Assembly: GCA_958349535.1 (NCBI GenBank)
Contig: CATWDJ010000003.1
Location: forward strand, 62,001 to 126,000
Origin: Maccoyibacter sp900556645
Lineage (GTDB): Bacteria; Bacillota; Clostridia; Lachnospirales; Lachnospiraceae
Length of the DNA: 64,000 nt
Reading direction: 5' to 3'
Below, piece after piece: positions 9,223 to 17,130 of the stretch. Position 1 is the stretch's first letter. Every line of letters begins with the position of its first letter. The notes below the pieces were generated by a model. It saw only the letters and a program-made list of their open reading frames with translations, had not been told where the DNA came from and searched no databases. The position numbers and the translations under genes are program-made.

Positions 9223-9576
9223 ATGAACGCAAGTGAAATTATTAAAAGCATTGAGGCAGAGCAGTTAAAAGCAGAAGTACCTGAGTTTTCCGTTGGTGAT
9301 ACTGTAAGAGTACATGCGAAAATCAAAGAGGGAAACCGTGAAAGAATCCAGGTTTTTGAAGGTATCGTATTGAAACGTCAGGGCGGAAGCAACAGAGAGA
9401 CATTTACAGTTCGTAAATTTTCAAATGGCGTAGGAGTTGAGAAAACTTGGCCATTACATTCTCCAAACGTTGACAAAATCGAAGTAGTAAGAAAAGGTAA
9501 AGTAAGAAGAGCGAAATTATACTACTTGAGAGATCGCGTTGGTAAGAAAGCGAAAGTAAAAGAATTAGTAAAATAA
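9223..9576 (+). CDS. rplS: 50S ribosomal protein L19
   Basis: The 117-residue protein has the L19 signature across its length: FSVGDTVRVHAKIKEG, RIQVFEGIVLKRQGG, TFTVRKFSNGVGVEKTWPLHSP and KVRRAKLYYLRDRVGKKAKVKE. It is a large-subunit protein at the 30S-50S interface. AGGAGGAAACAAC gives a strong ribosome site. It has its own promoter and terminator, and heads the conserved rplS-lepB-ylqF-rnhB neighbourhood. Confidence 0.98.
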   Translation: MNASEIIKSIEAEQLKAEVPEFSVGDTVRVHAKIKEGNRERIQVFEGIVLKRQGGSNRETFTVRKFSNGVGVEKTWPLHSPNVDKIEVVRKGKVRRAKLYYLRDRVGKKAKVKELVK

Positions 9577-9584
9577 GCCATGCG

Positions 9585-9619
9585 AAAGGAACAGGTACTT
9601 CGGTAGTTGTTCCTTTTTT
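9585..9619 (+). terminator. Terminator after rplS
   Basis: AAAGGAACA pairs with TGTTCCTTT around a TTCG-containing loop, followed by a T run. Confidence 0.85.
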
Positions 9620-9673
9620 GCTATGTATGCGTAAAGAGGTCCCAAAAGACTCTTTCGTGGTGGAGGAACGAAG

Positions 9674-10258
9674 ATGCACTTACGCAGAAGAAGCGGATTA
9701 AATTTTTCCAGACGCAGAAGAAAAGTAAACAAGACGGTAGCCAGAGAAGCTATGACATGGGTGGGGGAGATTGTTCTTGCCATAGTAGTAACCTTGGTTT
9801 TTATGTATTTTTTCGGATTTCACACTGCTGTAGCGGGACAATCCATGTTGGAAACCTTAAAAGACGGAGATGAAATACTGGTAAACAGGTTTATCTATAA
9901 AATCAAACAGCCCAAGGCAAACGATGTCATTGTTTTTTTGCCCAATGGAAATGAAAAGTCCCATTACTATGTAAAGCGGGTCATCGGTGTGCCGGGCGAT
10001 ACGGTTCAGATTAAAAATGGAGCGGTCTATGTAAACGGGGAACTGTTTGAAGAAAAGGTGGAGGTTTCCGCCATCGAGAATCCTGAACTGGCAGAAGAAG
10101 AAATTAAAGTAGGAGAAGATGAGTACTTCGTTTTGGGAGATAACCGGAATAACAGCGAAGACAGCCGTTATGCCAATATAGGAAATATCAAAAAAGAGTA
10201 TATTGAAGGCAAGGCATGGTTTGTGGTGTCGCTTGATGATTTTGGATTTGTAAAGTAG
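9674..10258 (+). CDS. lepB: Signal peptidase I (first copy)
   Basis: The 194-residue type I signal peptidase has a basic N-tail (LRRRSGLNFSRRRRKVNK), one membrane helix (around residues 35-57), the nucleophile serine in GQSMLETL, the general-base lysine in YYVKRVIGVPGD, and the box E motif GDNRNNSEDSR. It cleaves Sec signal peptides on the outer face of the membrane. It lies between rplS and ylqF. A second copy follows ylqF and shares the same motifs but differs in sequence, so the two are paralogues. The ribosome site is GTGGAGGAACG. Confidence 0.93.
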   Translation: MHLRRRSGLNFSRRRRKVNKTVAREAMTWVGEIVLAIVVTLVFMYFFGFHTAVAGQSMLETLKDGDEILVNRFIYKIKQPKANDVIVFLPNGNEKSHYYVKRVIGVPGDTVQIKNGAVYVNGELFEEKVEVSAIENPELAEEEIKVGEDEYFVLGDNRNNSEDSRYANIGNIKKEYIEGKAWFVVSLDDFGFVK

Positions 10259-10267
10259 AGGTAGAGT

Positions 10268-11110
10268 ATGCAATTTCAATGGTATCCTGGACATATGACA
10301 AAAGCAAAACGTCAGATGCAGGAAGATATGAAACTGATAGATTTGGTAATTGAACTGGTGGATGCCAGAATTCCCATGAGCAGCCGGAATCCGGATATTG
10401 ATGAACTGGGAAAAAATAAGGCCCGCCTGATTCTGTTAAATAAAGCGGATTTGGCAGATGACAAGGCAAGCAGTGCATGGATGAGCTTTTTCAAAGAAAA
10501 GGGCTATTATGTGGTAAAGGTGGATGCCAGAAACAAGGGTTGTATGAAAGCCATTTCCTCGGTGATTGCCGAGGCATGTAAGGAAAAGACGGAAAGAGAC
10601 CGGAAAAGAGGAATCAAAAACCGTCCGGTGCGGGCAATGGTAGTGGGGATTCCCAATGTGGGAAAATCCACATTTATCAATACCTTTGCAGGAAAAGCCT
10701 GTGCTAAAACCGGAAATAAGCCGGGAGTGACCAAGGGAAAACAATGGATTCGTCTGAACAAAAGTGTGGAGCTGTTGGACACACCGGGAATCCTCTGGCC
10801 AAAATTTGAAGACCAGAGTGTGGGATTACGGCTGGCACTGATTGGTTCTATCAAAGATGAGATTTTAAATATTGATGAATTGGCATTGGCTTTGATTGAA
10901 TTATTAAAAGAGTATTACAGTGGTGTTCTGACAGAACGCTATGGCGTGGATGAAAAACAAGCCACGGCAGATATTCTGATGGAGATAGCCAAAAACCGGA
11001 ATTGTATCAAAGCGGGAAATGAGTTGGATTACAGCAAAGCCGCTGTTCTTTTGTTGGATGAGTTCCGAAGTGGAAAATTGGGAGAGATTACCCTTGAATT
11101 TCCTGCATGA
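10268..11110 (+). CDS. ylqF: Ribosome biogenesis GTPase YlqF/RbgA
   Basis: The 280-residue circularly permuted GTPase carries the G motifs in the order G4 (NKAD, around residue 58), G1 (GIPNVGKST, around residue 126), G2 (KPGVTKGKQ) and G3 (DTPG, around residue 174). The N-terminus QWYPGHMTKAKRQM is a hallmark of RbgA/YlqF. It acts in late 50S subunit maturation. It sits 9 bp after lepB and near rnhB, an arrangement conserved in Bacillota. Confidence 0.95.
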   Translation: MQFQWYPGHMTKAKRQMQEDMKLIDLVIELVDARIPMSSRNPDIDELGKNKARLILLNKADLADDKASSAWMSFFKEKGYYVVKVDARNKGCMKAISSVIAEACKEKTERDRKRGIKNRPVRAMVVGIPNVGKSTFINTFAGKACAKTGNKPGVTKGKQWIRLNKSVELLDTPGILWPKFEDQSVGLRLALIGSIKDEILNIDELALALIELLKEYYSGVLTERYGVDEKQATADILMEIAKNRNCIKAGNELDYSKAAVLLLDEFRSGKLGEITLEFPA

Positions 11111-11153
11111 GTAGAATAGAATAGAGGTTAGAGAAAAGAGAAAGGTCACAGAT

Positions 11154-11714
11154 ATGGCAGAGAACGATAAGGAAGAAAAGATAACGGCAAAGGAAGTTCT
11201 GAGTCTGGTCATCTATTTTGCGATTGTAATTATTGCAATGTTTTTGATTATTCATTTTGTAGGACAGAGAACAGAGGTTAGCGGAACTTCTATGGAGAAT
11301 ACCCTGAATGATGGGGATAATTTGATTGTAGACAAGATTAGCTATCGTTTTCGGGAACCGGAGAGATTCGATATTATCATCTTTCCGTACCAATATGAGG
11401 AGGATACTTATTATATTAAGCGTATCATCGGTCTGCCGGGAGAGACGGTGCAGATTGATGAGGAAGGTAATATTTACATTGACGGAGAAGTGCTGTATGA
11501 GTCTTACGGAAGGGAAGTCATCCAGAATCCGGGCTTGGCAAAGGATGCCATTAAGCTGGAAGAAGATGAGTATTTTGTGCTGGGAGATAACCGGAATAAC
11601 AGTTCGGACAGCCGGGATCCCAGTGTAGGTATTATCTACCGGACGGATATTATCGGAAGAGCATGGCTTCGTATTTATCCTTTCAAGGATTTCGGATTCA
11701 TCAAGCACCAGTAG
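11154..11714 (+). CDS. lepB: Signal peptidase I (second copy)
   Basis: The 186-residue protein has one N-terminal membrane helix (about residues 15-35), the catalytic serine in GTSMENTL, the catalytic lysine in YYIKRIIGLPGE, and GDNRNNSSDSR. It is clearly homologous to the copy upstream of ylqF but has an acidic rather than strongly basic N-tail. GAAAGG precedes the ATG. It is probably co-transcribed with ylqF and rnhB. Confidence 0.93.
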   Translation: MAENDKEEKITAKEVLSLVIYFAIVIIAMFLIIHFVGQRTEVSGTSMENTLNDGDNLIVDKISYRFREPERFDIIIFPYQYEEDTYYIKRIIGLPGETVQIDEEGNIYIDGEVLYESYGREVIQNPGLAKDAIKLEEDEYFVLGDNRNNSSDSRDPSVGIIYRTDIIGRAWLRIYPFKDFGFIKHQ

Positions 11715-11723
11715 GAGGAAACT

Positions 11724-12488
11724 TTGGAGAAAGAAAAGACAATCGGAGCAATCAAAAAAGAATTTCAGGCAGCAGAGGACACGATGCTGCCTGTTTTTGT
11801 GGAAACATACGCATCGGATGGAAGAAGCGGCGTACAGGCGTTGGTAAATCAGGCGAAGAAGCGTTTGCAGAAGTTAGAGGCAGAGCGGGAGAGAATCCAT
11901 CGGTTGGGTAAGTATGAGAGAGAGTATGCCCAATATGGTTATATCTGCGGTATTGACGAGGTGGGAAGAGGCCCTTTGGCGGGACCGGTGGTGGCAGGAG
12001 CCGTCATTTTGCCAGAGGACTGTGAAATTCTCTATATCAATGATTCCAAGAAGCTTTCCGCAAAAAAAAGAGAAGAACTTTATGACATCATCATGGAGCA
12101 GGCGGTGGCAACGGGAATCGGAATGGTCAGTCCACAGAGAATAGATGAAATCAATATCCTGCAGGCGACTTATGAGGCAATGCGGGAAGCTATAAGCAAA
12201 TTATCTGTTACACCCGATATATTATTAAACGATGCAGTAACCATTCCTCAGGTGGATATTCCACAGGTGCCAATCATCAAGGGAGATGCCAAGAGCATTT
12301 CCATTGGGGCAGCCAGCATCATTGCGAAGGTTACCAGAGACCGTCTGATGGAAGAGTATGAGAAGATTATGCCGGAGTACGGTTTTGCCTCCAATAAAGG
12401 TTACGGTTCCGGGGCACATATTGAGGCAATTAAGACATACGGACCCAGTCCGATACATCGGATGACCTTTATTAAGAATTTTTTGTAG
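11724..12488 (+). CDS. rnhB: Ribonuclease HII
   Basis: The 254-residue protein begins at a TTG codon preceded by TAGGAGGAAAC, with no better ATG nearby. An N-terminal extension of about 70 residues precedes the catalytic domain, as is usual in Bacillota. The active-site motif IDEVGRGPLAGPVVAGAV lies around residue 76, followed by INDSKKLSAKKRE and the GASIIAKVTRDRLM segment. It removes RNA primers and misincorporated ribonucleotides. It follows the second lepB by 9 bp. Confidence 0.95.
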   Translation: MEKEKTIGAIKKEFQAAEDTMLPVFVETYASDGRSGVQALVNQAKKRLQKLEAERERIHRLGKYEREYAQYGYICGIDEVGRGPLAGPVVAGAVILPEDCEILYINDSKKLSAKKREELYDIIMEQAVATGIGMVSPQRIDEINILQATYEAMREAISKLSVTPDILLNDAVTIPQVDIPQVPIIKGDAKSISIGAASIIAKVTRDRLMEEYEKIMPEYGFASNKGYGSGAHIEAIKTYGPSPIHRMTFIKNFL

Positions 12489-12530
12489 AGGACAGGAAAG
12501 GGATAATAGTTAGAACAAGGAGGTACGGAT

Positions 12531-14189
12531 ATGCAGATTTCAGATATGCTGGGAAAATACAATCAGAATACTGCTTCCGTGACTGCCCAGGAACAGACAG
12601 CGAAAGCCGGAACACAGGAACTGACCGGAACGCTGGCAGGACTAAAGGAAGGGAATATTTTTGAGGGAACCGTAAAATCCGCAAGAAACGGACAGGTAGT
12701 ATTGGTACTTGCCAACGGAGAAAGCATTACGGCGAGAATAGAGGGAAAGATTGATTTGCAGTTGAATCAATCTATGTTTTTTGAGGTGAAATCCAATACC
12801 CAGACACAGATTGCCATCAAACCCTATCTCAACGGAAACGGGGGAAATCCTACCTTATTCCGTGCATTGACGGAGGCTGGTCTGGCTACCACAGAGGAAA
12901 ATCTGGAAATGGTAAAAACTATGATGGAGGAGCAGCTCCCCATTGATCGTCAGAGTCTTGGGAACATGGCAAAACAGATTGCCTCTTTTCCGGGAACGGA
13001 TGTGTCCGCATTGGTACAGATGAACCGACTGGGAATTCCGGTAACTGAGGGGAATATCCAACAGTTTTTGAACTATCGGGAGGATGCCGCTTCTATCATG
13101 GGGGAATTGGAAGGGATTATAGAGGAGCTGCCGCAGAGTTTTAAGGCAGAGAATTTAACGGCAGAGCAGATGCGAAATCAAAACGGGGAATTGATAAAGA
13201 TTTTTTTCCCGGAACAGCAGAGTGCAGAGACTGTACCGCAGATAAAGGAAATAAATACCACTGGGGTACAGGCAGGTGAAAGACCGTGGATTCCACAGAA
13301 TATCGAAGAGGTGGAAGTGCCGCTGGAAAAACTGTTGACGGAGGAACAGACCGGAGCTGAAAGAGGAGCGGCACAGTTGTTGACAGAAGAAGAAAACGTC
13401 AATCTCAGGCAGCAGTTAGAACAGTTGGGCATGGGAGAAAATAAAGCCCTATTTGGCGAAACGGGACAGCTCAGGGGAACGCCGGAGGAGTTTTTACAGA
13501 AGCTACAAACCCAGTTGGAGCAGATGAAAAATCTGCCGAAACAGGAATTGGAACAGCTTTTCTCGGGAAAGGAATATCAAAAGCTTTTAAAAGAAGCAAT
13601 CGGAAAGCAATGGTTTATACAGCCGGAGCAGGTGGGAAAAGAGAATACCGTAAAGGAACTGTATGAGAAGCTGCAAGACCAGATGGGACGTCTGGAGGAA
13701 TTTGCCAAGCAGAATCACTTAGAGCATACGGGATTCAAACAGGCGGTTTCCACGGTAAGGAATAATATTGAATTTATGAACCAGATTAATCATATTTACA
13801 ATTTTGTTCAGATACCTTTAAAGATGCAGATGCAGAATGTCAACAGCCAGTTGTATGTATATAGCAATAAAAAGAACTTAAGGGACCCGGAGGGGGAACT
13901 GAGTGCATTTTTACATCTGGATATGGATCATCTGGGCAGTACGGATGTTTCGGTAAAAATGAAAGGGACCCAGGTAAACACCCAGTTTTATATGGAGGAT
14001 GATGAGTCCTATGATTTGATTCTAAGCCATGCGGAAGAACTGGCAAAAAAGCTGGAGCAGAAAGGGTATCAATGTGAGATTCAGGTACAGAATGACAAAA
14101 AGAAGGTGGATTTTGTGGAAGATTTTCTGAAACAGGATTTGCCAAGTACCGGAAGACTTCGCAGATATTCCTTTGATATGAGGGCGTAG
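12531..14189 (+). CDS. FliK-like (flagellar hook-length control-like) protein, YlqG-type
   Basis: The 552-residue protein has an N-terminal region of about 100 residues (ISDMLGKYNQNT.., EGTVKSARNGQVVLVLANGE), a long Gln/Glu-rich middle, and a C-terminal part of about 90 residues resembling the FliK C-terminal domain (LHLDMDHLGSTDVSVKMKG, then ELAKKLEQKGYQCEIQVQ). Its partner, 2 bp downstream, is an isolated FlhB cytoplasmic-domain homologue. In B. subtilis the same rnhB-adjacent place is held by ylqG-ylqH. The fold assignment is moderate. Whether it works in flagellar export or in another membrane role cannot be told here. Confidence 0.65.
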   Translation: MQISDMLGKYNQNTASVTAQEQTAKAGTQELTGTLAGLKEGNIFEGTVKSARNGQVVLVLANGESITARIEGKIDLQLNQSMFFEVKSNTQTQIAIKPYLNGNGGNPTLFRALTEAGLATTEENLEMVKTMMEEQLPIDRQSLGNMAKQIASFPGTDVSALVQMNRLGIPVTEGNIQQFLNYREDAASIMGELEGIIEELPQSFKAENLTAEQMRNQNGELIKIFFPEQQSAETVPQIKEINTTGVQAGERPWIPQNIEEVEVPLEKLLTEEQTGAERGAAQLLTEEENVNLRQQLEQLGMGENKALFGETGQLRGTPEEFLQKLQTQLEQMKNLPKQELEQLFSGKEYQKLLKEAIGKQWFIQPEQVGKENTVKELYEKLQDQMGRLEEFAKQNHLEHTGFKQAVSTVRNNIEFMNQINHIYNFVQIPLKMQMQNVNSQLYVYSNKKNLRDPEGELSAFLHLDMDHLGSTDVSVKMKGTQVNTQFYMEDDESYDLILSHAEELAKKLEQKGYQCEIQVQNDKKKVDFVEDFLKQDLPSTGRLRRYSFDMRA

Positions 14190-14191
14190 AG

Positions 14192-14476
14192 ATGGAGAAA
14201 GAAAAAATAAAGACAGCGGTTGCCATTGCCTATGAGCCGGGGGATGAGGCACCGAAGATACTGGCAACGGGAAAAGGTGAAATTGCAGAGAAAATTATAG
14301 AAAAGGCAAAGGAAGAGGATGTCCCGTTTTACAAGGACAGCAAATTGGTAAATACCCTTTCCAAGCTGGAAATCGGAGATATGATACCGCCGGAGCTGTA
14401 TGAGGTAGTGGCGGAGATTCTGGTTTTTGTGGATAAGATGGACCGCATGAAAAGTAAAATGGGGATTGAGACATAG
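14192..14476 (+). CDS. FlhB-like export-switch domain protein (YlqH-type)
   Basis: The 94-residue protein corresponds to the C-terminal cytoplasmic domain of the FlhB/YscU export switch, without the membrane part. Matching features: AVAIAYEPGDEAPKILATGKG, AEKIIEKAKEEDVPFYKD, and the LEIGDMIPPELYEVVAEIL tail. The self-cleavage NPTH motif of full-length FlhB is absent; the equivalent stretch begins after it. It lies 2 bp after the FliK-like gene and 1 nt before yraN, so the three are translated together. Confidence 0.8.
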   Translation: MEKEKIKTAVAIAYEPGDEAPKILATGKGEIAEKIIEKAKEEDVPFYKDSKLVNTLSKLEIGDMIPPELYEVVAEILVFVDKMDRMKSKMGIET

Positions 14477-14833
14477 ATGAATCAGAGAATGTTGGGCGGA
14501 GTATATGAGGAACAGGCAGCGGCTTTTTTGGAACAACAGAGATACAGTGTGTTGGAGAAGAATTATCGCTGCCGTATGGGAGAGATTGATTTAATCGCCA
14601 TGGACGGTGAGTATCTGGTATTTGTGGAGGTAAAATACCGTAGTAACGGGCAGAAGGGAAATCCCGTGGAGGCGGTGGACTATCGGAAACAGAGAACCAT
14701 ATCCAAGGTGGCAGCATATTATCTGATGAGCCATGGAATGAGTATGGAGCAACCCTGCCGTTTTGATGTAGTAGGAATATTAGGGGAAGAAATAACGCTG
14801 ATCAAAGATGCTTTTCCTTACAGGGAAAGATAA
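14477..14833 (+). CDS. yraN: YraN-family putative endonuclease
   Basis: The 118-residue protein shows the UPF0102/YraN pattern: AAAFLEQQRYSVLEKNYRC, the restriction-endonuclease-like core RMGEIDLIAMDGEYLVFVEV followed by KYR, and QRTISKVAAYYL. The E-D-ExK arrangement fits a PD-(D/E)XK nuclease fold. The precise cellular role is not established. The start follows the FlhB-like stop directly. Confidence 0.9.
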   Translation: MNQRMLGGVYEEQAAAFLEQQRYSVLEKNYRCRMGEIDLIAMDGEYLVFVEVKYRSNGQKGNPVEAVDYRKQRTISKVAAYYLMSHGMSMEQPCRFDVVGILGEEITLIKDAFPYRER

Positions 14834-14863
14834 AAGGATTTGTTATTTCTGAAAGGATAAGAG

Positions 14864-15718
14864 ATGAAACTGGAAGATTTCAAGAAAAAGAATGAAAAGG
14901 ATATATTTGAATTACAGCAGAGGGAGGAAGTACCCCTGCTTTTTTACAAAAGATTACAGGAGATTCCGTGGATAAAGCATTGCTTTACCACCCGTGGAGG
15001 CGGTGTGAGCCAAGGGATTTTCTCCAGCATGAATCTAAGCTTTACCAGAGGGGATGAGAGAGAAGCCGTAGAGGAGAATTTTCATCGGATTGCAAAGGCA
15101 ATGGGTACGGAGTACGGAAAATTCGTGTTTACGGACCAAACCCATACCACAAATGTGCGGAAGGTGGAGGCAAAGGATGCGGGAGCAGGTATTTTGCGGG
15201 AAAGAGGTTACCATGATGTGGACGGTCTGATTACCGATGTGCCGGGAATGGTGCTGTCTACCTTTTATGCGGATTGTGTTCCACTTTATTTTGTGGATAC
15301 GGAGCATCATGCCATAGGGTTAAGTCACTCAGGATGGCGGGGGACCGTAGGACGCATGGGTCGTGTGACCATAGAAGCAATGAACCGGGAATATGGAACA
15401 AAACCGGAACAGCTGCTCTGTGCCATAGGACCGTCTATCTGTCAGGATTGTTATGAGGTCAGTCAGGATGTGGCAGAGGAATTTCAGCGGGAATTTGGTT
15501 TGCGGGGAGAGGAACTTTTGATTTCCAAGGACGGAGGAAAATATTTGCTGGATTTGTGGCGGGCAAATGAAATCGTTTTGGAGGAAGCGGGAGTAAGCAG
15601 AGAGCAGATTGTAACCACCAATCTCTGTACCTATTGTAATCCGAAGCTGTTGTTTTCTCATCGGGCCAGTCAGGGAAAACGTGGGAATCTGGGAGCGTTT
15701 CTCAGTATTTCGGAGTAA
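14864..15718 (+). CDS. pgeF: Peptidoglycan editing factor PgeF (YfiH/laccase-domain family)
   Basis: The 284-residue protein has the YfiH family signature: FTTRGGGVS, TDQTHTTNV, ADCVPLYF, the metal-binding HSGWRGTVGRM, and a C-terminal NLCTYCNPKLLFSHRASQGK followed by RGNLG. Homologues remove misincorporated residues from muropeptide precursors or act on purine nucleosides. AAAGGATAAGAG precedes the ATG. A terminator follows. Confidence 0.88.
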   Translation: MKLEDFKKKNEKDIFELQQREEVPLLFYKRLQEIPWIKHCFTTRGGGVSQGIFSSMNLSFTRGDEREAVEENFHRIAKAMGTEYGKFVFTDQTHTTNVRKVEAKDAGAGILRERGYHDVDGLITDVPGMVLSTFYADCVPLYFVDTEHHAIGLSHSGWRGTVGRMGRVTIEAMNREYGTKPEQLLCAIGPSICQDCYEVSQDVAEEFQREFGLRGEELLISKDGGKYLLDLWRANEIVLEEAGVSREQIVTTNLCTYCNPKLLFSHRASQGKRGNLGAFLSISE

Positions 15719-15740
15719 AGAATAAAAGAGTAAATGAGAG

Positions 15741-15780
15741 CCTTAAGAAAATCTTTCGATTTTCCTAAGGTTCTTTTTCT
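15741..15780 (+). terminator. Terminator after pgeF
   Basis: CCTTAAGAAAATC pairs with GATTTTCCTAAGG around a TTTC loop, followed by TTCTTTTTCT. Confidence 0.85.
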
Positions 15781-15814
15781 TGTGGGAAGAAAAGTACCAT
15801 GCTACACTAGTGTA
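15780..15814 (+). promoter_or_regulatory. Promoter with overlapping palindromic operator for GntR/ABC operon
   Basis: TTGTGG (15780-15785) and TACACT (15803-15808) are 17 bp apart. The -10 is part of a perfect 12-bp palindrome, TACACTAGTGTA (15803-15814), and a further ATAGTACAC follows. An operator covering the -10 fits autorepression by the YtrA-type regulator encoded next. Confidence 0.55.
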
Positions 15815-15859
15815 TGACAAACAATAGTACACATAATACGCACAGGAAGGAGGAATCAT

Positions 15860-16234
15860 GTGCTGAATTTAAATTTTCGTGACACAAAGCCGATTTATAT
15901 CCAGATTAAAGACGGCATTAAAAAACTGATTATAACGGGGGCAATCTGTGCAGATGAAAAGGTTCCGTCAGTAAGAGAGCTGGCGGAAAGTCTGGCAATT
16001 AATCCCAATACCATACAGAAGGCATATAAGGAATTGGAGACAGAAGGATATCTGTACAGTATTTCCGGCAGAGGAACCTTTGCATCCTCGGATGTGATTG
16101 CAGAGCCGGGGAGAAAGCAGGAACTGATGAGGGATTTTGAGGAGGTAACGGAGGAATTGTTGTATCTCACCGTTACGTCGCAGGAATTGAAGAACTGCAT
16201 TGACGAGATAGCCAAGAGGAGGATGGAAGAATGA
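15860..16234 (+). CDS. GntR-family transcriptional regulator, YtrA subfamily
   Basis: The 124-residue protein begins at GTG after AGGAAGGAGGAATCAT; an ATG two bases earlier is out of frame and stops at once. A GntR winged helix occupies residues 1-72 (PIYIQIKDGIKKLIITGAI, VPSVRELAESLAINPNTIQK, YLYSISGRGTFAS), followed by a short helical dimerisation tail rather than a ligand domain. That is the YtrA-type arrangement that typically represses an adjacent ABC transporter. Its stop overlaps the ABC ATPase start by 4 bp. Confidence 0.88.
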   Translation: MLNLNFRDTKPIYIQIKDGIKKLIITGAICADEKVPSVRELAESLAINPNTIQKAYKELETEGYLYSISGRGTFASSDVIAEPGRKQELMRDFEEVTEELLYLTVTSQELKNCIDEIAKRRMEE

Positions 16235-17130
16235 TACAAGTAGAAAATCTGGTAAAGGAATTTGATGGATTCCGTGCGTTGGATGGAACGAATCTCCATG
16301 TGGGAAAAGGAACGATTTATGGATTGGTAGGTCCTAATGGAGCAGGAAAATCTACGTTGATTCGCCATCTGACCGGTATTTATAAACAGGATGAGGGTGA
16401 AGTAAAGATTGCAGGAGAGCCGGTATTTGAGAATCCGGTAGCAAAAAGTAAATTTGCTTATATTCCTGATGATTTATTTTATTTCATGCAGGCAGATACC
16501 TTGGAGATGAAACGCTTTTATCAGGGAATTTATCCTGAGTTCGATGGAGAACTTTTTGACCGGATTGGGAAAGCCTTTCCGGGAATAGACTCAAAGCAAA
16601 GTATCCGCAGACTTTCCAAAGGAATGCAAAAGCAGGTGGCATTCTGGCTCGCCATTAGCTGCAGACCGGAAATACTGATTTTAGATGAACCGGTGGATGG
16701 TCTGGACCCGGTCATGCGGCGTCAGATATGGAGATTGATTTTGCAGGATGTGACCGAACACGGAACTACGGTTTTGGTGTCCTCTCATAATTTAAGGGAG
16801 CTGGAGGATGTCTGTGACCATGTGGGGATTATGAATCATGGGAAAGTGATAATTGAACGCTCCTTGAGTGATCTACAGGGAAGCGTGTGTAAGATACAGG
16901 TGGCATTCCAAAATGAGATGCCAAAGCTGCCGCCGGAGTTCGATGTATTGCATATGGTCAACACCGGAAGAGTATATACTCTGATTGTACGGGGAGATGC
17001 TGCGGCGGTACAGGAGGTGCTGGGAGCCATGAATCCGATGCTGATGGATGTACTCCCGCTTAGTTTGGAGGAAATATTTATCTATGAATTAGGAGGTGCA
17101 GACTATGCCGTACAAGACATCCTGTTTTAA
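16231..17130 (+). CDS. ABC transporter ATP-binding protein, YtrB-like
   Basis: The 299-residue ATPase has Walker A GPNGAGKST (around residue 34), the signature LSKGMQKQVAFWLA, Walker B ILILDEPVDGLD, and the switch histidine in VSSHNLREL. It is an ABC-2-type exporter subunit. It is translationally coupled to the GntR gene by an ATGA overlap and to the permease downstream, whose start lies inside its 3' end. Confidence 0.93.
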   Translation: MIQVENLVKEFDGFRALDGTNLHVGKGTIYGLVGPNGAGKSTLIRHLTGIYKQDEGEVKIAGEPVFENPVAKSKFAYIPDDLFYFMQADTLEMKRFYQGIYPEFDGELFDRIGKAFPGIDSKQSIRRLSKGMQKQVAFWLAISCRPEILILDEPVDGLDPVMRRQIWRLILQDVTEHGTTVLVSSHNLRELEDVCDHVGIMNHGKVIIERSLSDLQGSVCKIQVAFQNEMPKLPPEFDVLHMVNTGRVYTLIVRGDAAAVQEVLGAMNPMLMDVLPLSLEEIFIYELGGADYAVQDILF

